The notes: generated by a model from the letters alone, not told the origin. A DNA stretch of 64,000 nt from BOG-908 sp963850605 (GCA_963850605.1 CAWKLX010000003.1:558001-622000), one strand, 5' to 3'. Numbered from the stretch's first letter, positions 48,913-58,859 are shown. A program made the numbers and translations.

Positions 48913-49667
48913 ACGAGCTGCACCGTCTGACGCATCACTCGCGTGCCATCCTCGTTGTATTGCTCCTCGATGCTCTTGGCCCAGGTGCGAAGCGCAGGCA
49001 CGTAGTAAAACGCCCCGTAGATCGTGCGATTGAGCGCCCTCCGCCCGCCGCGATGTGTGGCGGTGAAGCTCGCGCCGCCCTCGCTTTCCACAGCCGCGCC
49101 GCCCATCGCCGTCGTGGGCACTTCAATGATACCCTCGTCCGTTCCCCTCGCCTCCACCTTGATGGCATGGAATGTGCCGGCTGGCACGGTCACGTCCTCC
49201 CACCCGGAAACCGTGTATGTCCTGTGCACGTGATTGGAAAGCTGGTTGCTCCGCCGCATGTTATCGACATAGTCGATCGTCCAACTCTTGCCGGGGCGCA
49301 GCGGAAAGTTCAGCGGCCGCGTCGTGACCCTCTGCTCGCCGGCGACGAGCATGCGGCGGCTCCAATCCTGCCCCACCACATGGTCCTCGTACGCGATCGG
49401 TGCGCCGTCGCGCTTGATTCCCACTACCATCGTCGGCCCGTCGAGCCGCTCGATGACCTCGTCCATTCGCCGCTCTCCGAAGCCGGTGGCGCCCTTCTCC
49501 GCTGTTTCGTCGAACACCCAGGAGTCGCCCTGGGCGAAAACCGGCGCCGGCACCGCTCGCTCCTGGCCATGCGCCACACAGGCCGCCCCCGAACACGCGA
49601 GCCACACCGCTGCAAACGCCGCGGCAGAGATGCGCGTGCTGGACCGGGCCGAGGAAGACATCGACAA
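48891..49667 (-). CDS. Secreted protein of unknown function
   Basis: 258 residues. An N-terminal signal peptide (about 1-33: AAAFAAVWLACSGAACVAHGQ) is followed by a soluble beta-rich region: FAQGDSWVFDE, VEARGTDEG, GSWTIDYVDN-like KSWTIDYVDN, VSGWEDVTVPAGTFHAIKVEA. The VTVPAGTF-AIKVE pattern is common in secreted DUF3108-like domains that bind lipids or polymer. Likely periplasmic; no catalytic motif is apparent. It is divergent from rpsB with about 300 bases between. Confidence 0.75.
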   Translation of the reverse strand: MSMSSSARSSTRISAAAFAAVWLACSGAACVAHGQERAVPAPVFAQGDSWVFDETAEKGATGFGERRMDEVIERLDGPTMVVGIKRDGAPIAYEDHVVGQDWSRRMLVAGEQRVTTRPLNFPLRPGKSWTIDYVDNMRRSNQLSNHVHRTYTVSGWEDVTVPAGTFHAIKVEARGTDEGIIEVPTTAMGGAAVESEGGASFTATHRGGRRALNRTIYGAFYYVPALRTWAKSIEEQYNEDGTRVMRQTVQLVSFKLAG

Positions 49668-49968
49668 CTCCGAGGATGGGCAGACACAGTGTCATGCCGC
49701 GACCGAAACCGACAAGCGCAAGCAAGGCCCTGCCACCCGCAGACGATAGGCGGGGTCCGGCCGCCCGGCGCGCGCCGCCTTGCCAACCCCCCTCCGATCG
49801 GCCATATGCCGCCCGCCAGTCGCCTTCGGGCGGCGGCAAATTCACACGCGGGGCACTTTCCTGGGGGCAACCCTTCGAAGCCGGTGCCGCAAGGCCAACC
49901 CCCGCGGAGGCTCAACCGGACTGATCACTCAACAGGACTGATCACCCAAGGAAAGGACCCGCCACACC
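49668..49968. other. Upstream region of rpsB
   Basis: About 300 bases without a supported gene; the overlapping open frames are antisense shadows or lack homology. The direct repeat GGACTGATCAC occurs at 49918-49928 and 49935-49945, close to the rpsB start, and may be part of promoter or leader structure. A purine-rich AAGGAAAGGA precedes the ATG. Confidence 0.4.
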
Positions 49969-50839
49969 ATGGCGATGCCAGATTTTTCGCTCCGTCAGCT
50001 CCTCGAAGCCGGCGTCCATTTCGGCCACCACACCCGCCGCTGGAATCCGCGCATGTCGCCGTTCCTCTTCGGCGTCCGCAACCAGGTCCACATCATCGAC
50101 CTGCAGCAGACCGTCCCGATGCTCGACCGCGCGCTCCGCGCCGTGCGTGACATCACCGCCGGCGGCGGCCGCGTGCTGTTTGTCGGCACCAAGCGCGCCG
50201 CCGCTGAATACGTGGCCGATAGCGCCAAGAAATGCGGTCAGGTACTATGTCAATCACCGCTGGCTCGGCGGCATGCTCACTAATTGGAAAACCATCACCG
50301 GCAGCATCAAGCGCCTGCGCCAGATCGACGAAATGCTCGGCGGCGACACCCAGGGCCTCACCAAGAAAGAGGTCCTCGAAATGACCCGTGACCGCGACAA
50401 GCTGGAGCGCTCGCTCGGCGGCATCAAGGAAATGGGCGGCCTGCCCGACATCCTCTTCATTATCGACACCAACAAGGAAAAGCTGGCCGTCGAGGAAGCC
50501 AACAAGCTCGGCATCCCCGTCATCGCCGTGCTGGACAGCAACTCCGACCCGCAGGGCATCACCTACCCGATCCCCGGCAACGACGACGCCATCCGCGCCA
50601 TCACCCTCTACTGCGACCTGATCGCCGGCGCCGTGCTGGACGGCATCAGCCAGGAACTGCAGGCCTCCGGCCAGGATATCGGCGCCGCCGAGGAACTGCC
50701 CGAGGCGTTGATGCCGAGCCACGAGCCCGCGCCGCATCACGGCCTGGCGCTGGCGGAAGCCGAGCCGGACGTGGCCGACCCCGAGCTGGAAGCCGCCATG
50801 CTGGGCGCTCAGCCGGAGCCGGTCGCCGCCGAGAGCTGA
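49969..50839 (+). CDS. rpsB: 30S ribosomal protein S2, with an apparent one-base frameshift
   Basis: Small-subunit protein S2. The first frame reads SLRQLLEAGVHFGHHTRRWNPRMSPF to SAKKCGQ and then goes out of frame; the protein resumes as YYVNHRWLGGMLTNWKTITGS in the next frame from about 50243. One extra G in CAG-G-TACTATG (about 50241) explains it. Corrected length is about 289 residues, with a long acidic C-terminal tail common in alphaproteobacteria. S2 is essential, and tsf follows intact, so a sequencing or assembly error is the most likely cause. Confidence 0.95.
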
Positions 50840-50948
50840 GCCTCGCGCGGCCGTGGCCGCGTAGTTTTCACAACGAGGGTAGAGCCGGGTGCGAGGTGCT
50901 GGTAAGCACCCGGCCCGGCGCGCCCATGCCGAACCGGAGTTTTCTGAA

Positions 50949-51860
50949 ATGGCCGAAATCACCGCCGCCCTGGTCAAAACCCTGCGCGAGCAGACCGGCG
51001 CGGGCATGATGGACTGCAAGCGCGCGCTGACGGAGACGGATGGCGACCTGGAAGGCGCCGTCGACTGGCTGCGCAAGAAGGGCCTCAGCCAGGCTGCGAA
51101 GAAATCCGGCCGCGTTGCGGCCGAGGGCCTCGTCGGCGTCGTCTCGGCCAAGAACCGCGCCGCCATGGTCGAGGTCAACGCCGAGACCGATTTCGTCGCG
51201 CGCAACGAGACGTTCCAGGCCTTCGTCGAAACACTGGCAAAGCTCGCGCTCGACGTCGGCGAGGACGTGGAAGCCCTGCGCGCCGCCCCCTTCCCGGGCA
51301 GCGAACGCAACGTGGGCGAGGAGTTGACCCACATGGTCGCCACCATCGGCGAGAACATGACCATACGCCGCGCCCGTGTGCTCAGCGTGCCGTCAGGCGT
51401 CGTCGCCACCTACATGCACAACGCGCTCAAACCCGGCTTGGGCAAGATCGGCGTGCTCGTCGCCCTCGAAGCCGATAGCGAACTCGATGGCCTCGAAACA
51501 CTAGGCCGCCAGATCGGCATGCACGTCGCCGCCACCCGCCCCGACGCGCTCGACATCGACGCCGTCGATCCCGCCGCCCTGGAACGCGAACGCGCCGTCC
51601 TCACCGAACAAGCCCGGGCCAGCGGCAAGCCGGACGCGGTCATCGCCAAGATGATCGAAGGCCGCATCCGCAAATACTACGAAGAAGTCGTCCTGCTGGA
51701 GCAGGTCTGGGTCCACGACGGCGAAAGCCGCGTCCGCGCCGTCGTGCAGAAAGCCGGCGGCAAGCTGACCGGCTTTTCCAGGTTCACCCTCGGCGAAGGC
51801 ATCGACAAACCGACCAGCGGCGATTTCGCGTCGGAAGTGGCCGCGGTGGCCAAGGGCTAG
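50949..51860 (+). CDS. tsf: Elongation factor Ts
   Basis: Guanine-nucleotide exchange factor for EF-Tu. 303 residues from the ATG at 50949 (AEITAALVKTLREQTGAGMMDCKRALTETDGD). UBA-like N-terminus and TDFVARN core are typical, as are LDVGEDVEALRAAPFPG, the dimerisation repeats and VVLLEQVWVHDGESRV. The frame opens 60 bases earlier, but the internal ATG matches the family. It follows rpsB, the standard order, and its CDS is intact. Confidence 0.97.
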   Translation: MAEITAALVKTLREQTGAGMMDCKRALTETDGDLEGAVDWLRKKGLSQAAKKSGRVAAEGLVGVVSAKNRAAMVEVNAETDFVARNETFQAFVETLAKLALDVGEDVEALRAAPFPGSERNVGEELTHMVATIGENMTIRRARVLSVPSGVVATYMHNALKPGLGKIGVLVALEADSELDGLETLGRQIGMHVAATRPDALDIDAVDPAALERERAVLTEQARASGKPDAVIAKMIEGRIRKYYEEVVLLEQVWVHDGESRVRAVVQKAGGKLTGFSRFTLGEGIDKPTSGDFASEVAAVAKG

Positions 51861-51984
51861 TCGACCGGCTGACCTCCGGCTCGGTCTTTGGCAGGGCAGG
51901 ACGGACGACCGAAATAAATCGGACGCGAAACCTTCTCTTAACCGTGCGCATGCGTCATCCTTCGGCGACATTCGGTCCGCAGAC

Positions 51985-53244
51985 ATGCGCCGATCGCTTC
52001 CGGGGGTTTCCATGCACACTGTCCTTCTTGCCGCGCTGCTGGCGGGCATTCCAGTCCTGGCCATGGCGCAGGGCTGGACCACGCCGGTCAATCTCGGCCC
52101 CACCAGCAGTGGCGCGCCACCGCAACTGACAATGAACAGTTCCGGCGCCGCGCTGGTGGCATTCGGCTATACGCCGGCTGCGACCAATATCGGCAGCATC
52201 GGGGTCGCTGCCATTACTGGTACCCAGCCCTGGACGCCCGCGACCTTCGGCTTTTCGGCTTATGATGCCATCAATCCTGCCCTGGGATTGGACGATAGCG
52301 GCCTCGAATACCTGGTGTTCACCGGCGGCCAATATGACAACTATAACAGCATCGTCGACGGTTGCTTCGCCACCAGCCCAGGCATCTACACCAGTTGCGC
52401 CCTGATCGGCACCAACGTCACCGCTGGCGCGCGCGGCCGCGTGCTGTTCACCCAGCCAGCCGCCACGCCGGTCGCGGTCCTGCTCACCAATTTCGGCTGC
52501 ACGCTTCAGGCGAAGGATACGGCTGGCGGTGCGGCGCAGCTCAACCCCGGCACGGATTGCACGGCCCTGTTCACCCTGGCGCTCAACCGCGCCGGCTTGG
52601 GCGCGGCGGTCTTCTCCACCAAGGGCGGCACGGTCGCCGCCGCTACGCGGGCGGTGGGCGGCGGATGGAGCGCCAGCACAACACTGGTCGCGAAAGGGTC
52701 GCTGGCCCCCGCCGCTGTAGCTGCCTCAACGGCGCCGAGCGGTGAAACGAAGCTTGCCTATGTCCTCGGCAAGCCAGGTGGAAAGACCAATCACGTCTTC
52801 ACCGTAACGGTCTCCGCCGCCGGCGCGCTCGGTCAGCCGGTGCTGCAAACGGCCACTGCGTGTGCCGTCGGCCTGGCACTCGCCAGCCGCCCGGATGGTG
52901 GCTTCGATCTGCTATACGGTTCTCCCGGCACAGCAAAAGGCACGTGCGAGGCAACCCGTGCCACCGCGCTGGCGGGCGGCGCCTTCGGCCAGGGTACGGC
53001 GCTCACGACCGGCGCCCATGCCGGCACGATCGCGATGGCGGAGACCGCCACAGGCAATCTCGCTGTCCTCTACACCGACACCGCGAAAGGCAGCGTGATG
53101 GCCACCAACAGCAGCGGCACCGGTTTCACAACGCCTGTGAAACTGGCAGCCCAGGCCGTCCCGGTCGTGCAGGCGGGCGGCAGCACCGTGAACGCGGCCT
53201 GGTGCCTGAACGCATGCTTCGCCAGCACACTCGTCTTGCCGTGA
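51985..53244 (+). CDS. Secreted beta-propeller-like protein of unknown function
   Basis: 419 residues with a signal peptide (about 1-30: LLAALLAGIPVLAMAQG). The mature part is rich in Gly, Ala and Thr and has repeated strand-type units (GWTTPVNLGPTSSGAPPQLTMNSSGAALVAFGY, VFTGGQYDN, KLAYVLGKPGGKTNHVF) like those of exo-sialidase-type propellers, with two Cys pairs near the middle and the C-terminus. No catalytic signature is seen. It converges on another secreted protein at 53289 with a 44-base gap. Confidence 0.7.
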   Translation: MRRSLPGVSMHTVLLAALLAGIPVLAMAQGWTTPVNLGPTSSGAPPQLTMNSSGAALVAFGYTPAATNIGSIGVAAITGTQPWTPATFGFSAYDAINPALGLDDSGLEYLVFTGGQYDNYNSIVDGCFATSPGIYTSCALIGTNVTAGARGRVLFTQPAATPVAVLLTNFGCTLQAKDTAGGAAQLNPGTDCTALFTLALNRAGLGAAVFSTKGGTVAAATRAVGGGWSASTTLVAKGSLAPAAVAASTAPSGETKLAYVLGKPGGKTNHVFTVTVSAAGALGQPVLQTATACAVGLALASRPDGGFDLLYGSPGTAKGTCEATRATALAGGAFGQGTALTTGAHAGTIAMAETATGNLAVLYTDTAKGSVMATNSSGTGFTTPVKLAAQAVPVVQAGGSTVNAAWCLNACFASTLVLP

Positions 53245-53288
53245 AGAAGCATCCTCTTTCCTGAGAGAAAGCAGGCACTCTTACCAAT

Positions 53289-55034
53289 TCAATGCACGTA
53301 GGCGGCGATCGGCGCATTGGCGTAGGCCGGGCCGCTCGTCCAATGGGCAGGCAGGGCGCTCAACCCCGTCATCGCACTGCCAACATTGCCCATGCCTTGC
53401 GCCGTGTCGCGAAAGGCCAGCGTCCCCTGGCCCTGCGGCGCCAGCACCGCGATCCAGTATGTCTGCCCCGCTACCAGAGACGGCGAACTGGACAAAGCCG
53501 CCTCATGCCACTGTCCGGGCGAGGCGGCCGCGCCCGACAGCGTGCCGCTCGCCAGCAGCGCACCCGGCTGCCCACCCGCATCGCCATACACCCCGACCGC
53601 CACACGCTTGGCGGCACTCCCCACGTCGATATATGCGCCCAGCCGCGATGCTGTGCCGCTCGCCTGCGCCACAAACGGAAACGCCTCGGCCGTGCCGGCG
53701 GGATCGCTGTCCGGATTGAGCTGCAAATCGATCGCCCCGGCCAGGATCGGTGCACCCACCGTCTGCACGCCCGTCTCGATGTAATACCCGGCCGCGTCGC
53801 CCTGCAGCGTGTGCACCGGATTATGATTCCACCAGGTGAAATCCACCTCGTTCGGAAAATTGTCGAAGAACTGCGACCAGCGCGCATTCGTCGCGTCGTC
53901 GATATACCCGTCGCGTATCCACAGATACGGGCTCCATTGCACGGCCCCCGGCGGCTTGTGGAACCGCTGTTTGCCATCGCCCAACCCGCGATAATCCGGC
54001 ACCGGCGTCGCATGGCCATAGATATACAGCCCGCCCGCGCCATCCGGCCCCAGCACCGGATCATGCGTGATCTGGTACGGCGGCTGCTCGTCGCCGGTCC
54101 ACCCGCTGCCGGTGTCGTAATAGTAGCGGATCTGATTGCCGTCGTTGAGGAAGGTGATGTGCCGCGTCCCGTCCGCCGTGATCAGCAGCGAGCAGGACTG
54201 GTCCAGCGAGCCCCCCGCCATCTCCCCCGGCACCGCGATCGACGAATCCCACACCCCGTTCGCATGCAGCACCCGGCTGCGCACAGTGCCCGGCGTCGAA
54301 TAGCCACCATCGCTATCCACCCACGCGACCACAAAATCGCCGTTCGGCGCAAACCCCACCGAGGGGTGCCGCGCCCCGCCATTCTGGTCCACATCATCCA
54401 CCTGCACCGGCGCCCCGAACACGCCTTTCGGCGCGGTCGCCAGATGCAAATGCAGCCCTGTGGCGTCCTGAACATTCCATACGGCATAGGGAACGCCGGC
54501 GGCATTCACCGCGATGGCCGCCCCCTCATCGCCCTGGCCATAATTGCTCCAGTTTGTCACCTCTAGAGTGGCTACCCGCTCCCACAAGCCGGTCGCCGTA
54601 TTGAACACGCCGTATCGCGCCTCACCCGGCACGATCCACACAGAGTGGATCAGGTCGGCGCCATCGATCGCAGAGGCCGACGTGTTTACCCCACCGCCGG
54701 GTGCATGCGCGCCATCCATCGCCCGGAATTTCGTGGGCGTGCCCGCCTTGTCCGCCTGCCACACGATCAGCTTCGTCGTGGTCGGCGCGCTCGGCGAATA
54801 AATCGTGCCGTTCGGCGCCACCACGTACAGCACGTCACGGCTGGTTCGCACCAATTGGCGCGGGGAGGGGTCGGTATTGCCCGGCCCGACATCCACCTCG
54901 GCCGGCGCGGCACGCGGCGAAGGGTCCCTGTTGGGCGGTCCCGCATTATGGCCCGCCACAGCCGCGCACGGCGCCACAAGACCGGCCATCAGCACCAAGC
55001 ACGCGCAAGCAGAAGCCGAAGACCGATCACTCAC
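53289..55034 (-). CDS. Large secreted beta-rich protein of unknown function
   Basis: 581 residues with a signal peptide (about 1-28). A Pro-rich linker with two PSPR motifs (NRDPSPRAAP and GNTDPSPRQL, about 35-60) is followed by a sialidase-like propeller with repeated VAWVDSDGGYST- and SNYGQGDEGAAIAVNAAG-type blades (about 60-400). A C-terminal beta sandwich (about 440-581: AEAFPFVAQASGTASRLGAYIDVGSAAKRVAVGVYGDAGGQPGALLASGTLSG, then SPSLVAGQTYWIAVLAPQGQGTLAFRD) resembles carbohydrate- or cell-surface-binding modules. No Asp-box or catalytic triad was identified, so it may be a binding rather than an enzymatic protein. Confidence 0.7.
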   Translation of the reverse strand: MSDRSSASACACLVLMAGLVAPCAAVAGHNAGPPNRDPSPRAAPAEVDVGPGNTDPSPRQLVRTSRDVLYVVAPNGTIYSPSAPTTTKLIVWQADKAGTPTKFRAMDGAHAPGGGVNTSASAIDGADLIHSVWIVPGEARYGVFNTATGLWERVATLEVTNWSNYGQGDEGAAIAVNAAGVPYAVWNVQDATGLHLHLATAPKGVFGAPVQVDDVDQNGGARHPSVGFAPNGDFVVAWVDSDGGYSTPGTVRSRVLHANGVWDSSIAVPGEMAGGSLDQSCSLLITADGTRHITFLNDGNQIRYYYDTGSGWTGDEQPPYQITHDPVLGPDGAGGLYIYGHATPVPDYRGLGDGKQRFHKPPGAVQWSPYLWIRDGYIDDATNARWSQFFDNFPNEVDFTWWNHNPVHTLQGDAAGYYIETGVQTVGAPILAGAIDLQLNPDSDPAGTAEAFPFVAQASGTASRLGAYIDVGSAAKRVAVGVYGDAGGQPGALLASGTLSGAAASPGQWHEAALSSSPSLVAGQTYWIAVLAPQGQGTLAFRDTAQGMGNVGSAMTGLSALPAHWTSGPAYANAPIAAYVH

Positions 55035-55100
55035 CCGGACATCCTCCTGCTCGGCCCACTTGCCCGCAGGTTCCGGCTACCACACCAGCATACCCCGGGG

Positions 55101-56294
55101 CTACGCTACGCGTGTGTCGCTTTCGTGACGTTCAACCGGGGCGGGCACCCGGCCCAATGTCGCGGCAATCGGCAAGGCCGCCGCGCACAACGCCGCCATC
55201 GGCCAGAACGCCCCGGCACCGAACCAGCCATACAGCTTGCCGGATGACAGCGTCAGCACCGCCGAACTCGCTCCCATGGCGACGGTCGCGTAAAACGCCT
55301 GGGCACGGGCGGCCAGCTGCACCGGCACCACGCAGGCAATCACCTGCATGGCCGACAGGTGCAGCAGCGCGAATGTCAGCCCATGCAGCGGCTCAACCAT
55401 CGCCATCGCCGGAAACCAGGCGGTGCGGGCGGCCGTCCCCCAACGCACCACGCCCGCTATCGCCGACACCGCCAAAGCCCGCCCGGGCCCGAGCCGCTGC
55501 AGCAACGGCCCCCCCACCACGAGAAAGACGAACACTTCGCTGGCGACCGAGAGCGACCACAACACGCTGCACTGCGCCGCGGACAAATGCGCCGCCCGCC
55601 AGCGTATCACCTCGAATCCGTCGTGCAGAGCGTGGCTGCCCCCGATCAACGCCACGACCAGCATCGCGCGCAAGAATATCGGGATGGCGAGCAGATCGGT
55701 CGTGCGCCCGCCCCCCTGCCGCGCCGGCCCCGCGTCGGCGGCGAAGCGCGGGTTTGGCACGGCCAGCGCGGCCGCGGCCGCGGCACCCAGCAGCGCGGCA
55801 TTCAGCCACACCACAACCCCCAACCCAGCCCAACCCACCATCTGCCCAGACAGCAGTGTGCCGCCAATGAACGCCGCCGACCCACCGCCACGCACCCAGC
55901 CATACGAAAACCCACGCGGACCCGCCGCCGCCGCCAGCGCCAGCGCATCGCCGACCGGCGTCAGTGGCGCCAGCACCGCCGCATGGGCCACACTCACCAG
56001 CAGCAGGGCCACCACGCCCCGCGCCGGCACATAGAGCAGCGCTACGAGTGCCGAAGCTGCGGCGAAACCGGCCAGCACCAGCCTCGGCGAACGGACCCGG
56101 TCCGCCAGCGCACCGCCCCACGGCCCGCTGGCCAGCCTAATCGCCGTCCCCGCCGCCAGCACCACACCCAGCGCGCCAGCGCCTAGCCCATGGGACTGCA
56201 GCAACCCCGGCAGGAACGGAGACGCCACGCCGAATGCCGCGAACAGCGCGCCGTAAAGCAGCAGGAAACGCCGAAGCGGAGTGCCGTATGTCAC
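55101..56294 (-). CDS. MFS transporter (PPP/HcaT-like)
   Basis: 397 residues, 12 spans. LLLYGALFAAFGVASPFLPGLLQSHGL, GTAIRLASGPWGGALADRVRSPRLVL, YGWVRGGGSAAFIGGTLLSGQ and the second-half SEVFVFLVVGGPLLQRLGPGRAL are typical of the MFS_1-like / phenylpropionate permease group. Substrate unknown; nearby genes do not point to a pathway. Confidence 0.82.
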   Translation of the reverse strand: MTYGTPLRRFLLLYGALFAAFGVASPFLPGLLQSHGLGAGALGVVLAAGTAIRLASGPWGGALADRVRSPRLVLAGFAAASALVALLYVPARGVVALLLVSVAHAAVLAPLTPVGDALALAAAAGPRGFSYGWVRGGGSAAFIGGTLLSGQMVGWAGLGVVVWLNAALLGAAAAAALAVPNPRFAADAGPARQGGGRTTDLLAIPIFLRAMLVVALIGGSHALHDGFEVIRWRAAHLSAAQCSVLWSLSVASEVFVFLVVGGPLLQRLGPGRALAVSAIAGVVRWGTAARTAWFPAMAMVEPLHGLTFALLHLSAMQVIACVVPVQLAARAQAFYATVAMGASSAVLTLSSGKLYGWFGAGAFWPMAALCAAALPIAATLGRVPAPVERHESDTRVA

Positions 56295-56377
56295 CGCCGC
56301 CTAACGGCCTCATCACGCCACCGTTGCGCGCGCGTGTGTGAACAAAACTGCCGCGCTCCGAAGCACTTCCACCACCC

Positions 56378-57625
56378 ATGTCCAAACGCCCATCCACCAT
56401 TTTCATCCTGGCGACGCTGGGCCTGGACGCGCTCGGCGTCGGCATCATCGCCCCTATCGTGCCCGGCCTGGTTCAGCGCCTCGCCCATCTCTCGCCCGAT
56501 CACGCCGCCCCCTGGGTCGGCGCGCTGATCGCCGCCTATGCGGGCGTGCAATTCTTCGCCGCCCCCCTGCTCGGCGAACTCAGCGACCGCTTCGGCCGCC
56601 GCCCCGTCATCCTCGCCAGCGTCGCCGGCCTGGGCTGCGATTACATACTCCTCGCCCTCGCCCCCAATCTCTGGTGGCTGTTCGCAGGCCGCCTCGTCGC
56701 CGGCGCCACCAGCGCCAACGTGGCCGCCGCCACCGCCTACCTGGCCGATATATCGAAGCCCGAGGACCGGCCGCGCCTGTTCGGACTTATCGGCGCCACC
56801 TTCGGCGCGGGTTTTGTGGTGGGACCCGCCCTTGGCGGCGCGCTCGGCGAATTCGGCCTGCGTCTCCCCTTCATCGCCGCCGCGGCTCTCTCCTTCGCCA
56901 ATGTCTGCTTCGGCCTGTTCGTGCTGCCGGAAAGCTTGGCTGCCGAAAACCGACGCGCTTTGACCTGGAGCCGGGCCAACCCTTTCCGCCTGCTCGCCAA
57001 TCTGGCCCGCGACCACGCCCTGGGCCGACTGGCCATCGCCTGGTCCTGCACCTGGATCGGCCTGGCTGCCGTGCAAAGCAGCCTTGTCCTGTTCACCGGT
57101 TACCGCTTCGGCTGGGGCGCCCTGTTCAACGGCTTCCTGCTCGCCGGCGTGGGCCTCAGTCAGGCGCTGGTCGAGGGAAGCCTGCTCCGCCCCATCAACG
57201 CCCGCCTCGGCGAGCGCCGAACCGCCGTGCTCGGCTACGTCTGCGCAGCCCTCGGCTACGGCGCGCTGGCACTGGCCACCGCCGGCTGGGCGCTGGCCCC
57301 CGCCGTGGTCCTCATCGCGCTGGGCGGCCTGGCCACCCCCTCAGTCCGCGCTATGGTTTCCGGCCACGGCGCCGCCGACACGCAAGGCGAGATGCAGGGC
57401 GTGCTCTCAGCTATCGAGGGGCTGACCGCGGTGTTCGCACCCTTGCTGACGGCCTTCCTGTTCCGCGCCTTCACCAGCCACGCCGTGCCGGTGCGGTTCC
57501 CTGGGGCGCCATTCGCGTTAGCGGCGATCTGCGCAGTTGTCGCTTGTCTGTTGCTGCAACGAAGGCAAGACACCTCTTCAAAAGAAGAAGCGAAAACTCC
57601 CTGTTCGGCTGTCGCCGACTGTTGA
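56378..57625 (+). CDS. Tetracycline-resistance-type MFS efflux transporter
   Basis: 415 residues, 12 spans. TLGLDALGVGIIAPIVPGLVQRL, GELSDRFGRRPVIL and PEDRPRLFGLIGATFGAGFVVGPALGGALGEFG are hallmarks of the TCR/TetA group of drug:H+ antiporters. Actual drug substrate is unknown. The last 20 residues (DTSSKEEAKTPCSAVADC) come from a dispersed repeat and are unlikely to be part of the fold. Confidence 0.87.
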   Translation: MSKRPSTIFILATLGLDALGVGIIAPIVPGLVQRLAHLSPDHAAPWVGALIAAYAGVQFFAAPLLGELSDRFGRRPVILASVAGLGCDYILLALAPNLWWLFAGRLVAGATSANVAAATAYLADISKPEDRPRLFGLIGATFGAGFVVGPALGGALGEFGLRLPFIAAAALSFANVCFGLFVLPESLAAENRRALTWSRANPFRLLANLARDHALGRLAIAWSCTWIGLAAVQSSLVLFTGYRFGWGALFNGFLLAGVGLSQALVEGSLLRPINARLGERRTAVLGYVCAALGYGALALATAGWALAPAVVLIALGGLATPSVRAMVSGHGAADTQGEMQGVLSAIEGLTAVFAPLLTAFLFRAFTSHAVPVRFPGAPFALAAICAVVACLLLQRRQDTSSKEEAKTPCSAVADC

Positions 57626-57634
57626 ACAGGTCGC
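57567..57634 (+). repeat. AAGAAG-type dispersed repeat forming the MFS C-terminus
   Basis: Contains GACACCTCTTCAAAAGAAGA, AGCGAAAACTCCCTGTTCG and GCTGTCGCCGACTGTTGAACAGG. It has the same block order as the copy at 42537 and, like it, is translated in frame, here as SSKEEAKTPCSAVADC. Confidence 0.75.
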
Positions 57635-57665
57635 GGCGTGACGTCCCGAGACATCGCGTCGAAGC

Positions 57666-58859
57666 TTACGAGTGCGTTGTTCTTTCACCGACGCTGATTG
57701 GCCGAAATCTGTCCGCAATCTTCGCCCCAATCCCGCCGGCCACGATCAGCGCTGCCATCGGTATCGCCGTGCCATCCGCAAGCCCGCCCACCAGAAAACC
57801 ACCCATGGCTCCGATCAGGAACTGCATCGTTCCGAGCAGGGCCGAGGCACTGCCGGCATGATCGGCATGGTGCCGCAGCGCGCCGACGGTGGCCGTCGGA
57901 TTGAGGAACCCCATCATGCCCTGGGCGAGCGCAAGCGCCAGCCCCAGCCACAGCGCGCGCGTATCGGCTACCGCCAAAGCCAGCACCGTACAGCCGAGAA
58001 CGAGGTAAGCGGTGCTCGCGCGATGTAGCGTGCCATCCAGATCGTAGCGGCGCACAACGCGCATGTTGAGCTGGGAGGCGGCGATGTAGGTTGCCGCCAC
58101 ACTGCCGAACACCAGTGCATATTGGGGCGGGTTGAACCGGTAATGCGCCATGAACACGTCCGGTGTGCCGCCCAGGTAGGCGAAGAGCGCGAAGGCGCAG
58201 CACGCCATCATCGACGCATGGGTCAGGAAACCGCGCTCGGACAGGATATGCCCGTAGCGGCCCAGCATGGCGGCCGGGTTCAGCACCACCCGCCGCTCCG
58301 GCGGCAGCGTGTCGGGCAGACGCGCGGCCGCCAGCAGCGCCAGCCCACCATACCCCGCATTCAGCCAAAAGATCTCCCGCCAGGTGCCATGCGCCAGCAC
58401 GATCCCACCCAGGCTGGGTGCCAAGATGGGCGCCGCTCCCAGCACCAGGATCAGGCGGGAAAGCAGCCGCGCGGAATCATGCCCTTCGCTGATGTCCCGC
58501 ACCACCGCGCGCGGAATGACCATGCTGGCCGAGGCGCCCATGGCCGTCAGGAACCGCCAAGCCGACAGCGACGCCATGCCGCCCGACAGCGCGCAGGCGG
58601 CCGACCCCACCGTATAGAGCAGAGTGCCGGCCAGCAGCGGCCGCCGCCGCCCGAACCGGTCCGCCAGCGCGCCCTGCAACAGCTGGCCCACCGACAATCC
58701 CAGCACCCATGTGCCCAGCGTGATCTGCGCGCTACCCAGCGGCGCGTGAAACCCAGCCTCGATCGCGGGGAACGCCGGCAGATACATGTCGGTCGAAATC
58801 GGCCCGACCGCCTGCAAGAAACCCAGCAGGATCGGCAGCCAGCCCGGGATGCGGCGCAA
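57666..58859 (-). CDS. Bcr/CflA family MFS drug efflux transporter
   Basis: 397 residues, 12 spans. The N-terminal LPILLGFLQAVGPISTDMYLPAFPAIEA and GQLLQGALADRFGRRRPLLAG are diagnostic of Bcr/CflA transporters. The only start that keeps the conserved N-terminus is TTG at 58859, and a palindromic repeat begins at the very next base, so the original start and promoter may have been replaced by the repeat. Expression of this gene is therefore doubtful. Function in drug export is inferred from the family. Confidence 0.87.
   Translation of the reverse strand: MRRIPGWLPILLGFLQAVGPISTDMYLPAFPAIEAGFHAPLGSAQITLGTWVLGLSVGQLLQGALADRFGRRRPLLAGTLLYTVGSAACALSGGMASLSAWRFLTAMGASASMVIPRAVVRDISEGHDSARLLSRLILVLGAAPILAPSLGGIVLAHGTWREIFWLNAGYGGLALLAAARLPDTLPPERRVVLNPAAMLGRYGHILSERGFLTHASMMACCAFALFAYLGGTPDVFMAHYRFNPPQYALVFGSVAATYIAASQLNMRVVRRYDLDGTLHRASTAYLVLGCTVLALAVADTRALWLGLALALAQGMMGFLNPTATVGALRHHADHAGSASALLGTMQFLIGAMGGFLVGGLADGTAIPMAALIVAGGIGAKIADRFRPISVGERTTHS

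Noticed and set aside
53292..54566. 424-codon frame opposite the 581-residue secreted protein
   Set aside because: Arg/His/Pro-rich antisense shadow without homology.
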